Shown: positions 26,713 through 35,759, counted from the stretch's first letter. The stretch: DNA of 64,000 bases from Akkermansia sp. (GCA_030536145.1 JAUNQN010000002.1:56648-120647); one strand, 5' to 3'. Notes: generated by a model not told the origin, from the letters alone. Program-made: numbers and translations.

Positions 26713-28493
26713 AGCGCTACCTGTATTTTGCGCGGCAGTTCCTGGTGCCGCACCTGGTGCTGCTGGGCGTGGTGTTTCTCACGGGTATCGTGGCGGCCTC
26801 TGCCAGCGGCCTGGGAGTGCCCATGATGGTGAAATACGTGTTCCCGCTGGTGTTCAACAGTGACACCGGGGCCACGCCGGAGCTGGTGCAGCGCGTGCCG
26901 CGCCTGGCGGAGCTGGACCGCTCCACGCTGCTGTGGTGCGCCTGTGCGCTGCTGCCGCTGGTGTTCCTGGTGCGCGGGTTTGCCCTGTGGGCAAATGCCG
27001 TGCTGGTGAACCTGCTGGGCCTGCGTATCCTGGAGAGCCTGCGCATGAAGGTGTTCCGCCGCGTGCAGGAACTGCCTGTGGCCTTTATGGAGAAGCGCCG
27101 CAAGGGAGATGTGATCAGCCGTATTGTGGCAGATACGCAGAACGTGCAGATGATTCTCTCCAACGTGGCCAACGACCTGATCAAGCAGCCCATTACCGCA
27201 CTTTGCGGCATGGTGGCGTTTATCTCCCTGCTGGTGATGAGCGGGAACGGCCTGCTGTTCTTCGTGAACATCATCTTCATTGCCCTGGCAGCATGGCCCA
27301 TTGTGTCCTTCGGCAAGCGCATCACCCGCAAGGCCCTGCTGGCCCAGCAGGGGCTGGGTGAGCTGAATACAACCCTGCAGCAGAACCTGGAAACCCAGCG
27401 TGAGGTGCGTGCCTACGCCATGGAGGAAAAGGAGATAGCTGCCTTCCGCGGTGCCTCCGACAACTATTGCAGCCAGTACGTGAAACTGGTGAAATACCAG
27501 AAGGCCCTGGTACCGGTCATGGAGATTGTGACCGCCGTGGCCCTGGCCGTGCTCATGGTGCGCGGGCGCCTGTGCAACATGAAGCTGGATGATTTCATGG
27601 CCATGGCGGGTGCCCTCTTCTTTGCCTTTGACGGCCTGAAGCGCGCCGGAAACGCCTTCAACCGCTTCAACGAGGCCCAGGGTTCCCTGCAGCGCCTTTC
27701 TGAAATCCTGCTGGAGCCCAACGATATGCCCGACCCGGAGCAGCCCGTGGAGCTGCCGGAGCGCGTGCAGGGTGAGATTGCCTTCCGCCATGTCACCTTT
27801 GCCTATGATGAGCAGCACACCGCGCTGCGGGATATAGACCTGGTGATTCCCCCCGGCCAGATTGTGGGGTTGGTGGGCCCCAGCGGCGCAGGAAAGACCA
27901 CCTTTGCCAACCTGATCCCCCGTTTCTATGATGCCACCGCCGGCGCGGTGGAGGTGGACGGCGTGAACGTGAAGGATGTGCGCGCCGCAGACCTGCGCCG
28001 CCAGCTGGCCTATGTGGGGCAGCAGGCCCTGCTGTTCACCGGCAGCATACGGGAGAACATAGCCCTGGGCAAGCCCGGCGCCACGGAGCAGGAGGTGCTG
28101 GCTGCGGCGGATGCCGCCGCCGTTTCCAAGTTCCTGGATTCGCAGACGGAAGGTATTGATACTCAGCTGGGGCAGGGCGGCAACGGGCTTTCCGGCGGCC
28201 AGCGCCAGCGCGTGGCTATTGCCCGCGCCTTTGTGAAGGATGCCCCCATCCTTATCCTGGACGAGGCCACCGCCTCCCTGGATGCGGAGAGCGAGCGCGA
28301 GATCCAGCAGGAGCTGGACCGCCTGGCCCAGGGCAGGACCACGCTCATCGTGGCCCACCGGTTCAGCACCATCCGCCATGCCCACCGTATCCTGGTGTTT
28401 GATGCAGGCCGCATTGTTGCAGATGGTACGCACGCGGAGCTGTATGAATCCTGCCCGCTGTACAAGGAGCTGTACGACCGCCAGGGCCTGTGA
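26706..28493 (+). CDS. ABC exporter (MsbA-like half transporter), partner
   Basis: 595 residues with the same architecture as its neighbour: membrane domain (about 1-330), then Walker A GPSGAGKTT, signature LSGGQRQR, Walker B ILILDEATA and H-loop AHRFST. Both partners keep catalytic residues in both motifs, unlike many heterodimeric exporters with one degenerate site. Its ATG lies inside the end of the previous gene (7-nt overlap). A TolC-like lipoprotein gene follows after 55 nt. Position next to glycosyltransferase genes suggests export of a glycan or lipid-linked product. Confidence 0.9.
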   Translation: MLKRYLYFARQFLVPHLVLLGVVFLTGIVAASASGLGVPMMVKYVFPLVFNSDTGATPELVQRVPRLAELDRSTLLWCACALLPLVFLVRGFALWANAVLVNLLGLRILESLRMKVFRRVQELPVAFMEKRRKGDVISRIVADTQNVQMILSNVANDLIKQPITALCGMVAFISLLVMSGNGLLFFVNIIFIALAAWPIVSFGKRITRKALLAQQGLGELNTTLQQNLETQREVRAYAMEEKEIAAFRGASDNYCSQYVKLVKYQKALVPVMEIVTAVALAVLMVRGRLCNMKLDDFMAMAGALFFAFDGLKRAGNAFNRFNEAQGSLQRLSEILLEPNDMPDPEQPVELPERVQGEIAFRHVTFAYDEQHTALRDIDLVIPPGQIVGLVGPSGAGKTTFANLIPRFYDATAGAVEVDGVNVKDVRAADLRRQLAYVGQQALLFTGSIRENIALGKPGATEQEVLAAADAAAVSKFLDSQTEGIDTQLGQGGNGLSGGQRQRVAIARAFVKDAPILILDEATASLDAESEREIQQELDRLAQGRTTLIVAHRFSTIRHAHRILVFDAGRIVADGTHAELYESCPLYKELYDRQGL

Positions 28494-28514
28494 CGCGCGT
28501 GACAGGATGGGAGC

Positions 28515-28542
28515 TTGCAACGGTGGTGAAATCTGATATGAT
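28515..28542 (+). promoter_or_regulatory. sigma70-type promoter, leaderless GTG start
   Basis: TTGCAA at 28515-28520, 16-bp spacer, TATGAT at 28537-28542. GTG 28549 follows after 6 nt, which supports the non-ATG start. Confidence 0.68.
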
Positions 28543-28548
28543 AGGGAC

Positions 28549-29799
28549 GTGAAAGCGCTGTTGTGTGCAAGTTTGGCGATAGCTGCTGTGGTCCTGCAGG
28601 GCTGCAGCCTTCAGAAGCGTTTGTCCCGTGCCACGGCCAGGATGGAGGCGCGCTATGAGAAGCTGGAAACCTGGGAGAACCTGCCCGTGCGCACCATCTC
28701 TTGGAACCAGGCCGTGGCCATCATGCGCACCGGGAACCAGGAAATCATCTCTGCAAACAACTCTGTCACCAGGGCCCACCGGGAATCCATGCGTATTTAC
28801 ACGGATCTGATTCCCACTGTCTCCTACTATGCGTACATGAACCGCACCCTGGAGGACTTGACACGCTCATGGGACGGCTCATCGCTGTATTCCAACGTCA
28901 ACGTCAATTTCTTCCTTCCCACGCTTACCCAGCTCCCTTACCGCGTGTATTCCAACAAGGTGACCGCCTTCAGCGCCGTGAAATCCGTGGAGGCAGCGGA
29001 GCGTGAGGCTGTATCCAAGCTTTACCAGATGGTGCGCAAGCGTGAGCTGGCGCTCCGGCTCCGTGAGCTGGAATCCGCCCAGCCTGTAGAGGAGGGTGCC
29101 AAGCAGGGCCTGGAGGCGGAATCCGTGAAAGGTGACCTGGAATACTACCAGGCGGTGGCCAAGGTGCTGGGCAATGCCTCTGCCCGCTGGAATATCCTGC
29201 CGGAGACCATGCCGCGCCTGCAGTGGAAGGACTACCGCCACCGCTTGGACAAGCTGGATTCCCTGGTGGTGCTCAAGTTTGTACTGGACCTGGAGCGCAG
29301 CCGCATGGAGCAGTACGGTATAGCCCTGCAGTACCTGCCCACGCTGAATACCAGCCTGTACAGCCCCTCCCTGTTCAGCTCCTCCGGCGGCACGTACCAG
29401 GGCACCTTCCTCAGTTCCAAGGATACCCGGCTCAACCTGAGTTTGAGCTACTCCCTGGATACGCGCATGGATATCTGGACGCGTTTCCGCGATTCCCAGG
29501 ACCGCTACCGCCTGGCGCAAAGGAAGGTGGAGCTGGACATGCGGGAGCACAAGAGTAAGATAGATGCCCTGAAGCGCAGTGTGGACGAGTATGAAAACTG
29601 GAAGGGCTACATGGCCAAGCGCATGGAGTTCATCCGCACTACCCCGGCGGAGGATGCGGATTCCTTCCTGGAGCGCAACAAGGCGCTGGCGGATATGAGG
29701 CGTGAGCTCATCAAGCAGGAGCAGCAGGCCGTAGATACGGAGGCCGCGCTCATCCTGGAGTACGGCATGCCCGGGCTCACCCCCATGAAGTTTGAGTAA
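28549..29799 (+). CDS. TolC-like outer-membrane lipoprotein
   Basis: 416 residues. The GTG start gives a lipoprotein signal (MKALLCASLAIAAVVLQGC, lipobox VLQGC). The mature protein is mostly long amphipathic helices with two central stretches of short beta-strand character (SYYAYMNRTL, LNLSLSYSLDTRMDIW), the layout of TolC/OprM efflux factors. It lacks an obvious second internal repeat of full length, so the match is structural rather than certain. Directly after two ABC exporters, it could form the outer-membrane exit of the same export system. Confidence 0.6.
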   Translation: MKALLCASLAIAAVVLQGCSLQKRLSRATARMEARYEKLETWENLPVRTISWNQAVAIMRTGNQEIISANNSVTRAHRESMRIYTDLIPTVSYYAYMNRTLEDLTRSWDGSSLYSNVNVNFFLPTLTQLPYRVYSNKVTAFSAVKSVEAAEREAVSKLYQMVRKRELALRLRELESAQPVEEGAKQGLEAESVKGDLEYYQAVAKVLGNASARWNILPETMPRLQWKDYRHRLDKLDSLVVLKFVLDLERSRMEQYGIALQYLPTLNTSLYSPSLFSSSGGTYQGTFLSSKDTRLNLSLSYSLDTRMDIWTRFRDSQDRYRLAQRKVELDMREHKSKIDALKRSVDEYENWKGYMAKRMEFIRTTPAEDADSFLERNKALADMRRELIKQEQQAVDTEAALILEYGMPGLTPMKFE

Positions 29800-29808
29800 C
29801 CCGCGCCC

Positions 29809-30735
29809 TCACCCGAACAGGGGGGTGGAGTAGTAGCGGTCTGCGGAATCCGGCAACAGGGCCACCACGGTCTTGCCCGCCATGTCCTCCCGGCAGGCCA
29901 CCTGTGTGGCCGCGTACAGCGCTGCCCCGCCGGAGATGCCCACCAGCACGCCGTCCAGCCGCCCCAGTTCCCGCGCCGTGGCAAAGGGCGCCTCGTCATC
30001 CACCGCCACCAGCTCGTCATACGCGGTGCGGTCCAGCGTGGCGGGTACAAAGTTGGCACCTATGCCCTGGATTTTGTGCGGGCCGGCCTGGCCGCTCCCC
30101 AGCAGGGGGGAGGATGCCGGCTCCACGCCGATGATGCGCACGCCCGGCTTCTGCTCCCGCAGGTAGCGGGCCACTCCGGTAATGGTGCCGCCGGTGCCTA
30201 TTCCGGCCACAAAGGCATCCACCGTGCCATCCGTATCCCGCCAAATCTCCGGCCCCGTGGTGGCATAGTGCGCGGCGGGGTTCACGGGGTTCTCAAACTG
30301 CCCGGCAATCAAGGAGCCGGGCAGGGCGGCCTGCAGCTCCTGCGCCTTGGCCACGGAGCCTGCCATGCCCTGCGCCCCGGGGGTGAGCACTATCTCCGCT
30401 CCGTATGCCTTCAGGATATTGCGGCGCTCCACGCTCATGGTGTCGGGCATGACCAAGATGGCCCGGTACCCGCGCGCGGCCGCCACCATGGCCAGGCCAA
30501 TGCCCGTGTTGCCGCTGGTGGGCTCTATGATGGTGCCGCCCTTCTGCAGGCGCCCGCTGCGCTCCGCCTCATCTATGATGGCCAGCCCCACGCGGTCCTT
30601 CACGGAACCGGCCGGATTCAGGTACTCCAGCTTGACCAGCAGGCGCGCCTTCACACCGTGCGCGGCGTTGTAGTTCACCGGTTCCAGCAGCGGCGTGCCG
30701 CCTATCAGCTCCTCTATCCTGGTGTAGATTCTCAT
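29809..30735 (-). CDS. cysK: cysteine synthase A (O-acetylserine sulfhydrylase)
   Basis: 308 residues. The PLP enzyme forms cysteine from O-acetylserine and sulfide. The PLP lysine is K46 in NPAGSVKDRVG; EPTSGNTGIG (71-80) binds the substrate; GIGTGGTITG binds the PLP phosphate. Length and motifs are standard for CysK, and there is no CBS-domain extension. The start MRIYTRIEELIG is consistent with the family; a GGAG Shine-Dalgarno-like sequence precedes it. It converges with the TolC-like gene (9 nt between stops). Confidence 0.95.
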   Translation of the reverse strand: MRIYTRIEELIGGTPLLEPVNYNAAHGVKARLLVKLEYLNPAGSVKDRVGLAIIDEAERSGRLQKGGTIIEPTSGNTGIGLAMVAAARGYRAILVMPDTMSVERRNILKAYGAEIVLTPGAQGMAGSVAKAQELQAALPGSLIAGQFENPVNPAAHYATTGPEIWRDTDGTVDAFVAGIGTGGTITGVARYLREQKPGVRIIGVEPASSPLLGSGQAGPHKIQGIGANFVPATLDRTAYDELVAVDDEAPFATARELGRLDGVLVGISGGAALYAATQVACREDMAGKTVVALLPDSADRYYSTPLFG

Positions 30736-30757
30736 GGCGTTGTTCTCCTATCCGCCC

Positions 30758-30786
30758 ATGCTACCACATCTGCCCCGCCTTGGCAA
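30758..30786 (-). promoter_or_regulatory. sigma70-type promoter of cysK
   Basis: On the minus strand TTGCCA (30781-30786), 17-bp spacer, TAGCAT (30758-30763) preceded by TGG. The spacer is almost identical to that of the prepilin promoter at 57487-57515. Confidence 0.75.
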
Positions 30787-30805
30787 GCACGCGCTTGAAG
30801 CCATG

Positions 30806-30841
30806 CCAAACAGGCGGGCGGAGCCTGTGCGGCCCCGCCCG
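30806..30841 (-). terminator. intrinsic terminator of the His-rich lipoprotein gene
   Basis: On the minus strand an 11-bp stem (cgggcggggcc / ggctccgcccg, one G-U) with a 5-nt loop, followed by CCTGTTT. Confidence 0.7.
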
Positions 30842-30874
30842 TCCCATCGCTGTCCTTCCTGCTTGCCCCGGCCT

Positions 30875-31045
30875 TTAGCGGCGGTGGTGATGGTGGTGCT
30901 GCGGAGCCGGCGCGTGGTGGTGGTACCCGCCATTGTACCCCATGTGGGCTACATGCCCTGCATGGTGGTGGTGCCAGCAGCAGGAGGAGGAAACGGCGGC
31001 AAGCACGGCAATGGCCGCGCACTTGATGATGTTCTTCATATTCAT
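30875..31045 (-). CDS. tiny histidine-rich lipoprotein
   Basis: 56 residues found by reading the minus strand directly. The signal peptide MNMKNIIKCAAIAVLAAVSS ends in the lipobox VSSSC (Cys22; Cys23 follows). The mature peptide of about 35 residues has 14 histidines in clusters (WHHHH, YHHH, HHHHH), plus Gly, Pro and Tyr, and ends RR. ATG 31045 or the second ATG 31039 could be the start. Its own terminator lies 34 nt downstream. Histidine clusters suggest binding of Zn, Ni or Cu at the cell envelope, but no family is recognised. The gene is short and is proposed on the signal peptide, composition and terminator. Confidence 0.65.
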   Translation of the reverse strand: MNMKNIIKCAAIAVLAAVSSSCCWHHHHAGHVAHMGYNGGYHHHAPAPQHHHHHRR

Positions 31046-31251
31046 GGTATGCAGGTTCTGATTTGATGGTTCATGCCGCCTTGCAGGCGGCCTTCATCTA
31101 CTCGGCGCGCTAGGAACGGATTTTTGTTTTGTTTTTTATCTGTTTTGGAAATTAATTTGTTTTTCCGTGCCAGCCTGGCAAGCCTCCAATGCGCGCATGT
31201 TAGGCGAATTTTCTTGACTTCGGCGCGCTTGGAAGCTAGGATGGCGGCGGT
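31046..31251 (+). other. AT-rich intergenic region upstream of the rml operon
   Basis: Unusually AT-rich for this window (T-runs at about 31110-31165), with a gccgcc/ggcggc inverted repeat near 31076-31093. It holds the promoter at 31214-31242. No gene is evident. The AT-rich patch could act as an UP element or as a binding site for a nucleoid protein. Confidence 0.6.
31214..31242 (+). promoter_or_regulatory. sigma70-type promoter of the rml/polysaccharide operon
   Basis: TTGACT at 31214-31219, 17-bp spacer, TAGGAT at 31237-31242. rmlA starts 213 nt downstream. An ATG at 31252 lies at the near-leaderless distance (9 nt). Confidence 0.72.
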
Positions 31252-31440
31252 ATGGAAGTTGTTCTCCTTTTCCTCTGTCCGGCGGTCACCTTCGGCTTGC
31301 ACGAGAGCGTGGATAAATCTTTCGCCGGTGCGCAGGCTTGCAGCTCCGTCCTCAGAGCGTACAGTATGCAGGGGGACGTAGCCTCCATAGGGAATGCCTC
31401 TGCCGGCGGTGGTGCCGAGGCCGGGTACAAGGCTCTGTAA
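31252..31440 (+). CDS. possible leader ORF before rmlA
   Basis: 62 codons starting 9 nt after the -10 box and ending 15 nt before rmlA. The product begins with a signal-peptide-like hydrophobic run (MEVVLLFLCPAVTFGL) and ends in a Gly/Ala-rich stretch. Its position suggests either a leaderless small gene or a translated leader that controls the operon. There is no family match that I recognise. The alternative is that this is simply the untranslated leader of rmlA. Confidence 0.35.
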   Translation: MEVVLLFLCPAVTFGLHESVDKSFAGAQACSSVLRAYSMQGDVASIGNASAGGGAEAGYKAL

Positions 31441-31455
31441 TTCATTCACTTCGAT

Positions 31456-32343
31456 ATGAAAGGTATTGTGTTGGCAGGCGGCTCCGGGACGCGCTTGTAC
31501 CCCATCACCAAGGGGGTTAGCAAGCAGATGCTGCCTGTGTTTGACAAACCCATGATCTACTACCCGGTTTCCACGCTCATGTTGGCGGGAATCCGGGAAA
31601 TCCTCATCATTTCCACCCCGCGTGACCTGCCCGCTTTCCGTGAGTTGCTGGGAGACGGGAGTGATTTCGGTGTGCAGTTTTCCTATGCGGAGCAGCCCTC
31701 GCCGGATGGCCTGGCGCAGGCCTTTATCATCGGCAAGGATTTCATCGGCGATGATTCTGCCTGCCTGGTGCTGGGTGACAACATCTTCTTCGGTGAAGGG
31801 CTGCGCGGCAAGCTGGTTACCGCTGTGCAGAATGCGGAACATGAGGACAAGGCCACCGTGTTCTGCTACTTTGTGGCAGACCCGGAGCGCTACGGCGTGG
31901 CGGAATTCGATAAGGACGGGAACTGCATCTCCATCGAGGAGAAGCCTGCCGAGCCCAAGAGCAACTATGCCGTTGTCGGCCTGTACTTCTACCCCAACGG
32001 GGTGGTGAAGGTGGCTGCCGGCATCAAGCCGTCCGCCCGCGGTGAGCTGGAAATCACCTCCGTCAACCAGGCCTTTCTGGAAAAGAACGCCCTGAAGGTG
32101 CAGACCATGGGGCGCGGCTACGCGTGGCTGGACACAGGCACGCATGATTCTCTGAGCGAGGCCTCCACCTTTGTGGAGGTTATAGAAAAGCGCCAGGGGC
32201 TCAAGATTGCCTGTCTGGAGGGTATTGCATACGAGCAGGGGTGGATTTCCGCCGACAAGCTCCGCGAGCTGGCGCAACCGATGCTCAAGAATCCCTACGG
32301 CCAATATCTCCTTTCCCTTTCCAAGAAACGCATCCGCAAATGA
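31456..32343 (+). CDS. rmlA: glucose-1-phosphate thymidylyltransferase
   Basis: 295 residues. The first enzyme of dTDP-L-rhamnose synthesis joins dTTP and glucose 1-phosphate. The nucleotide-binding signature [20 protein letters not shown] is at the N-terminus; [36 protein letters not shown] and [19 protein letters not shown] are all typical RmlA. First gene of rmlACDB, with its stop overlapping the rmlC start (ATGA). dTDP-rhamnose is a donor for surface rhamnan-type polysaccharide, consistent with the RgpF-like genes downstream. Confidence 0.97.
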   Translation: MKGIVLAGGSGTRLYPITKGVSKQMLPVFDKPMIYYPVSTLMLAGIREILIISTPRDLPAFRELLGDGSDFGVQFSYAEQPSPDGLAQAFIIGKDFIGDDSACLVLGDNIFFGEGLRGKLVTAVQNAEHEDKATVFCYFVADPERYGVAEFDKDGNCISIEEKPAEPKSNYAVVGLYFYPNGVVKVAAGIKPSARGELEITSVNQAFLEKNALKVQTMGRGYAWLDTGTHDSLSEASTFVEVIEKRQGLKIACLEGIAYEQGWISADKLRELAQPMLKNPYGQYLLSLSKKRIRK

Positions 32344-32909
32344 ACGTTATCCCTACCGCTATTCCCGGCGTTGCCATCATCGAGCCCCGTGTGTTTGGTG
32401 ATGAGCGTGGCTATTTCTTTGAATCTTTTTCTTCCGAGTCCTTCCGCAAGGAGGTGTGCGATACCGTGTTTGTGCAGGACAACGAGTCCAAGTCCTGCTA
32501 CGGCGTGGTGCGTGGTTTGCACTACCAGAAAGCGCCGCATTGCCAGAGCAAGCTGGTGCGCGTGGTGAAGGGTGCTGTGCTGGACGTGGCGGTGGACATC
32601 CGCAAGGGCTCCCCCACCTACGGCCAGCACGTGGCCGTGGAGCTGACGGCGGAGAACCACCGCCAGCTCTTCATCCCCCGCGGTTTTGCCCATGGTTTTG
32701 CCGTATTGAGCGAGGAGGCCGTGTTCCAATACAAGTGTGACAACTACTACGCCCCGCAGAGCGAGGGCGGCATCGCGTGGGATGACCCCGCCCTGGGCAT
32801 AGACTGGAAGCTGCCCAAGGGGGCTATCATCCTCTCCGCCAAGGACACCGGCCGCTGTGCGCTGGCCGATGCCCCCGCTGATTTCGATATCAACACCCCC
32901 CTCTACTGA
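32340..32909 (+). CDS. rmlC: dTDP-4-dehydrorhamnose 3,5-epimerase
   Basis: 189 residues, a cupin-fold enzyme. Motifs: GVVRGLHYQ with the catalytic His, [20 protein letters not shown], and [21 protein letters not shown] with the catalytic Tyr/Asp environment. Third enzymatic step of the dTDP-L-rhamnose pathway. ATG 32340 overlaps the rmlA stop, showing coupling; longer in-frame starts lie inside rmlA. It is followed by rmlD after 5 nt. Confidence 0.96.
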   Translation: MNVIPTAIPGVAIIEPRVFGDERGYFFESFSSESFRKEVCDTVFVQDNESKSCYGVVRGLHYQKAPHCQSKLVRVVKGAVLDVAVDIRKGSPTYGQHVAVELTAENHRQLFIPRGFAHGFAVLSEEAVFQYKCDNYYAPQSEGGIAWDDPALGIDWKLPKGAIILSAKDTGRCALADAPADFDINTPLY

Positions 32910-32914
32910 TAGCC

Positions 32915-33781
32915 ATGAATGTTCTAGTGACAGGAGCAAACGGCCAGCTGGGCAACGAGATGCGCCGCATAGCCGCAAGCGGTGCCACGCCCCACCGCTA
33001 CATCTTTACCGATGTGGCCGAGCTGGATATCACCGACCCCGCCGCCATCGGGGCGATGCTTGGCGCGGAACAGGTGGATGCTATCGTCAACTGTGCCGCC
33101 TACACCAACGTGGACAAGGCGGAGGAGGATGCCGCCACGGCCGACCTTATCAACAACAAGGCCGTGGCCAACCTGGCCGCCGCCGCCAAGGCGCGTAATG
33201 CGCTGCTGGTGCATGTCTCCACGGACTATGTGTTCGGCGGTGACGGCAACCTGCCCCGCCGGGAGGACGATGCCGTGAATCCCCTGGGCGTATACGGCGC
33301 AACCAAGCTGGCCGGTGAACAGGCAATCGCCGCAGCAGGCTGCCGCAGCGTAATCCTGCGCACGGCGTGGCTCTACTCTGTGCATGGCAAGAATTTTGTC
33401 AAGACCATGCTCAATCTCATGGCAACGCGCCCTGAGTTGAAGGTGGTGTTCGACCAGGTGGGTACACCCACCTACGCCGGTGACCTGGCGGATGCCATAG
33501 CTGTCATCCTCTGTGACCCGCAGGTGAACGGCAAGCTCGGCACCTACCACTTCTCCGACGAGGGGGTCTGCTCCTGGTTTGATTTTTCTACCGCTATTGC
33601 GGAGCTCTCCGGCTCCGCCTGCGTTGTGAAACCCTGCCACAGCGACGAGTTCCCCTCCAAGGTTACTCGCCCCGCTTTCTCCGTGCTGGACAAGACAAAG
33701 ATCAAGCAGGCCTTCGGCCTCTGCATCCCCCATTGGCGTACCAGTCTCGTCCTGTGCCTGAACGCCCTGAAAAACGCCTGA
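32915..33781 (+). CDS. rmlD: dTDP-4-dehydrorhamnose reductase
   Basis: 288 residues of the short-chain dehydrogenase family. N-terminal NAD(P)H site VTGANGQLGNEM, STDYVFGGDG, the active-site YxxxK in VYGATKLAGE, and the substrate region AWLYSVHGKNFVKTM. It reduces the 4-keto sugar to dTDP-L-rhamnose using NAD(P)H. Five nt after rmlC and 16 nt before rmlB, within the operon. Confidence 0.96.
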   Translation: MNVLVTGANGQLGNEMRRIAASGATPHRYIFTDVAELDITDPAAIGAMLGAEQVDAIVNCAAYTNVDKAEEDAATADLINNKAVANLAAAAKARNALLVHVSTDYVFGGDGNLPRREDDAVNPLGVYGATKLAGEQAIAAAGCRSVILRTAWLYSVHGKNFVKTMLNLMATRPELKVVFDQVGTPTYAGDLADAIAVILCDPQVNGKLGTYHFSDEGVCSWFDFSTAIAELSGSACVVKPCHSDEFPSKVTRPAFSVLDKTKIKQAFGLCIPHWRTSLVLCLNALKNA

Positions 33782-33797
33782 TTCCGTTAGATACACC

Positions 33798-34862
33798 ATG
33801 AGCTTCTCACGCAATATCCTCATCACCGGCGGTGCCGGTTTCATCGGCTCCCACGTTGTCCGTCTCTTTGTCAACAAGTACCCGGACTACCATATCATCA
33901 ACCTCGACAAGTTGACCTACGCCGGCAACCTGGCCAACCTCAAGGACATAGAGGACAAGCCGAACTACACCTTCGTACGTGCCGATATCTGTGATTTCGA
34001 CACCATGTGCGCCCTCTTTGCCGGGCATCGTATCGACGGCGTGATTCACCTTGCCGCCGAGTCGCATGTCGACCGCTCCATCAAGGACCCCTTCACCTTT
34101 GCCCGCACGAATGTGATGGGCACGCTCTCCCTGTTGCAGGCAGCCAAGCGGGCGTGGAATGGTGACTGGGAGGGAAAGCTCTTCTACCACATCTCCACGG
34201 ACGAGGTGTACGGCGCGTTGCAGTTTGACGATACCCTGTTCACGGAGACAACCAAGTACGACCCCCACAGCCCCTACAGTGCATCCAAGGCCTCTTCCGA
34301 CCACTTTGTGCGCGCCTACCATGATACCTACGGTATGCCCACGCTGGTCACGAACTGCTCCAACAACTACGGCCCCTACCAGTTCCCCGAGAAGCTGATA
34401 CCCCTCTTCATCAACAATATCCGCCACGGCAAGCCGCTGCCTGTCTACGGCAAGGGAGAGAATGTGCGCGACTGGCTCTACGTGGTGGACCACGCCCGCG
34501 CCATTGATGTCATCTTCCACCGTGGCAAGGTGGGTGATACCTACAACATCGGCGGCTTCAACGAGTGGAAGAATATCGACATCATCAAGGTCATCATCAG
34601 TACGGTGGACCGCCTGCTGGGCAATGCTCCCGGCACGAGCGACCACCTCATCACCTACGTCACCGACCGTGCCGGACACGACTTGCGCTACGCCATCGAC
34701 TCCCGCAAGCTCAAGGCAGAGCTGGGCTGGGGGCCCAGCCTGCAATTTGAGGAAGGTATCGAAAAGACGGTGAAGTGGTACCTTGACCATCAGGATTGGA
34801 TGGACAACATTACTTCCGGTGAATACGAGAAGTACTACGAGGAGATGTACCGAAACCGCTGA
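33798..34862 (+). CDS. rmlB: dTDP-glucose 4,6-dehydratase
   Basis: 354 residues. NAD-binding motif ILITGGAGFIGSHVV, LAAESHVDRSI, and the active-site region YSASKASSDHFVRAY with the YxxxK pair. NNYGPYQFPEKLIPL and KGENVRDWLYV are characteristic of RmlB. It makes dTDP-4-keto-6-deoxyglucose, the second step of the pathway. The order A-C-D-B differs from the common B-D-A-C. Followed after 18 nt by an RgpF-like gene. Confidence 0.97.
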   Translation: MSFSRNILITGGAGFIGSHVVRLFVNKYPDYHIINLDKLTYAGNLANLKDIEDKPNYTFVRADICDFDTMCALFAGHRIDGVIHLAAESHVDRSIKDPFTFARTNVMGTLSLLQAAKRAWNGDWEGKLFYHISTDEVYGALQFDDTLFTETTKYDPHSPYSASKASSDHFVRAYHDTYGMPTLVTNCSNNYGPYQFPEKLIPLFINNIRHGKPLPVYGKGENVRDWLYVVDHARAIDVIFHRGKVGDTYNIGGFNEWKNIDIIKVIISTVDRLLGNAPGTSDHLITYVTDRAGHDLRYAIDSRKLKAELGWGPSLQFEEGIEKTVKWYLDHQDWMDNITSGEYEKYYEEMYRNR

Positions 34863-34880
34863 TATTCCCTTTGCTCCTGC

Positions 34881-35759
34881 ATGTTGCCCTATCTCGTTCA
34901 CATCCATCTCTACCACACGGAGTTTTGGCCGGAACTGCGGGATGCCTTGTCAGTCCTGGAGGGGACCCCGTATGACCTGTATATCACTTTCAACGCATCT
35001 GCCGATGGGTTGAAGGAAAGGTTGGAGCGCGAAGTCCCGAATGCCCGCCTTCTGCCCGTCAGCAACAGGGGCTACGATGTCTATCCCTTTCTTTGTGTCC
35101 TGAAGGAGGTGGAGCTTTCCCGCTACAGTTACTGCATCAAGCTGCATACCAAGCGTAACATGCCTCTGGAAGCCGCTCCCTGGAACGGGGCTCGCTGGCG
35201 CAATCTCCTGCTTGCCTTCATGCGTCCGTCTCATTTTTCCCGTTGTGTTCGCGAGATGGGGAAAAACAGGAAAATAGGCATGACAGGGCATCAGGATCTG
35301 ATTCTTGACTGGGAGCCCACATCGTACGATTTCCGCTCCCGGGTCGGGAATCTCTTAAACCGCACAGGGCTGTCGCTGAAAGAATATCGCTTCATAGCGG
35401 GGACCATGTTCCTGTGCCGTGCCCATCTGCTGGAGCCGCTGAAGAAGCTGGGATTTCGGGAAGACGACTTTATGGTTCCTGATAGAAAGGTGGATGATGA
35501 ACGTTCCCTGCCGCATGTGTTGGAACGTTATTTGGGCTGTCTGGTAATCGCGCAGGGCTATACCGTGGAAGACTGTTTCACGACACAGCCTACGCGTAGG
35601 GTATCGAAGATTGAATGCTGCGCCAGAACGTGTGCCTATCAACTCGTCCGCTTCCTTTATCAGAACAAGATAACGAAAAGGGGGGACCATATTATCAAAG
35701 TCTGTAAAATTCCTGTCTTTGTAAGACGGAGAAAAAAGGATACTACTGCCGAAGAATGA
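34881..35759 (+). CDS. RgpF-like rhamnan synthesis protein
   Basis: 292 residues resembling the rhamnan synthesis F (PF05045) family: HIHLYHTEFWPEL, NRGYDVYPFLCVL, YCIKLHTKRN, AGTMFLCRAHLLEPL, and ERYLG near the C-terminus. Members add rhamnose or modify rhamnose polymers. The C-terminal tail RFLYQNKITKRGDHIIKVCK, followed by a basic end, recurs in the next gene. It is in the rml operon, its last 4 nt overlapping the next start codon (ATGA). Precise linkage unknown. Confidence 0.85.
   Translation: MLPYLVHIHLYHTEFWPELRDALSVLEGTPYDLYITFNASADGLKERLEREVPNARLLPVSNRGYDVYPFLCVLKEVELSRYSYCIKLHTKRNMPLEAAPWNGARWRNLLLAFMRPSHFSRCVREMGKNRKIGMTGHQDLILDWEPTSYDFRSRVGNLLNRTGLSLKEYRFIAGTMFLCRAHLLEPLKKLGFREDDFMVPDRKVDDERSLPHVLERYLGCLVIAQGYTVEDCFTTQPTRRVSKIECCARTCAYQLVRFLYQNKITKRGDHIIKVCKIPVFVRRRKKDTTAEE

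Noticed and set aside
31244..31254. GGCGGTA near the rml promoter, resembling the core of the ops (RfaH-recruiting) element
   Set aside because: Only the first seven bases match, it lies at the transcription start rather than within the leader, and no JUMPstart context is visible.
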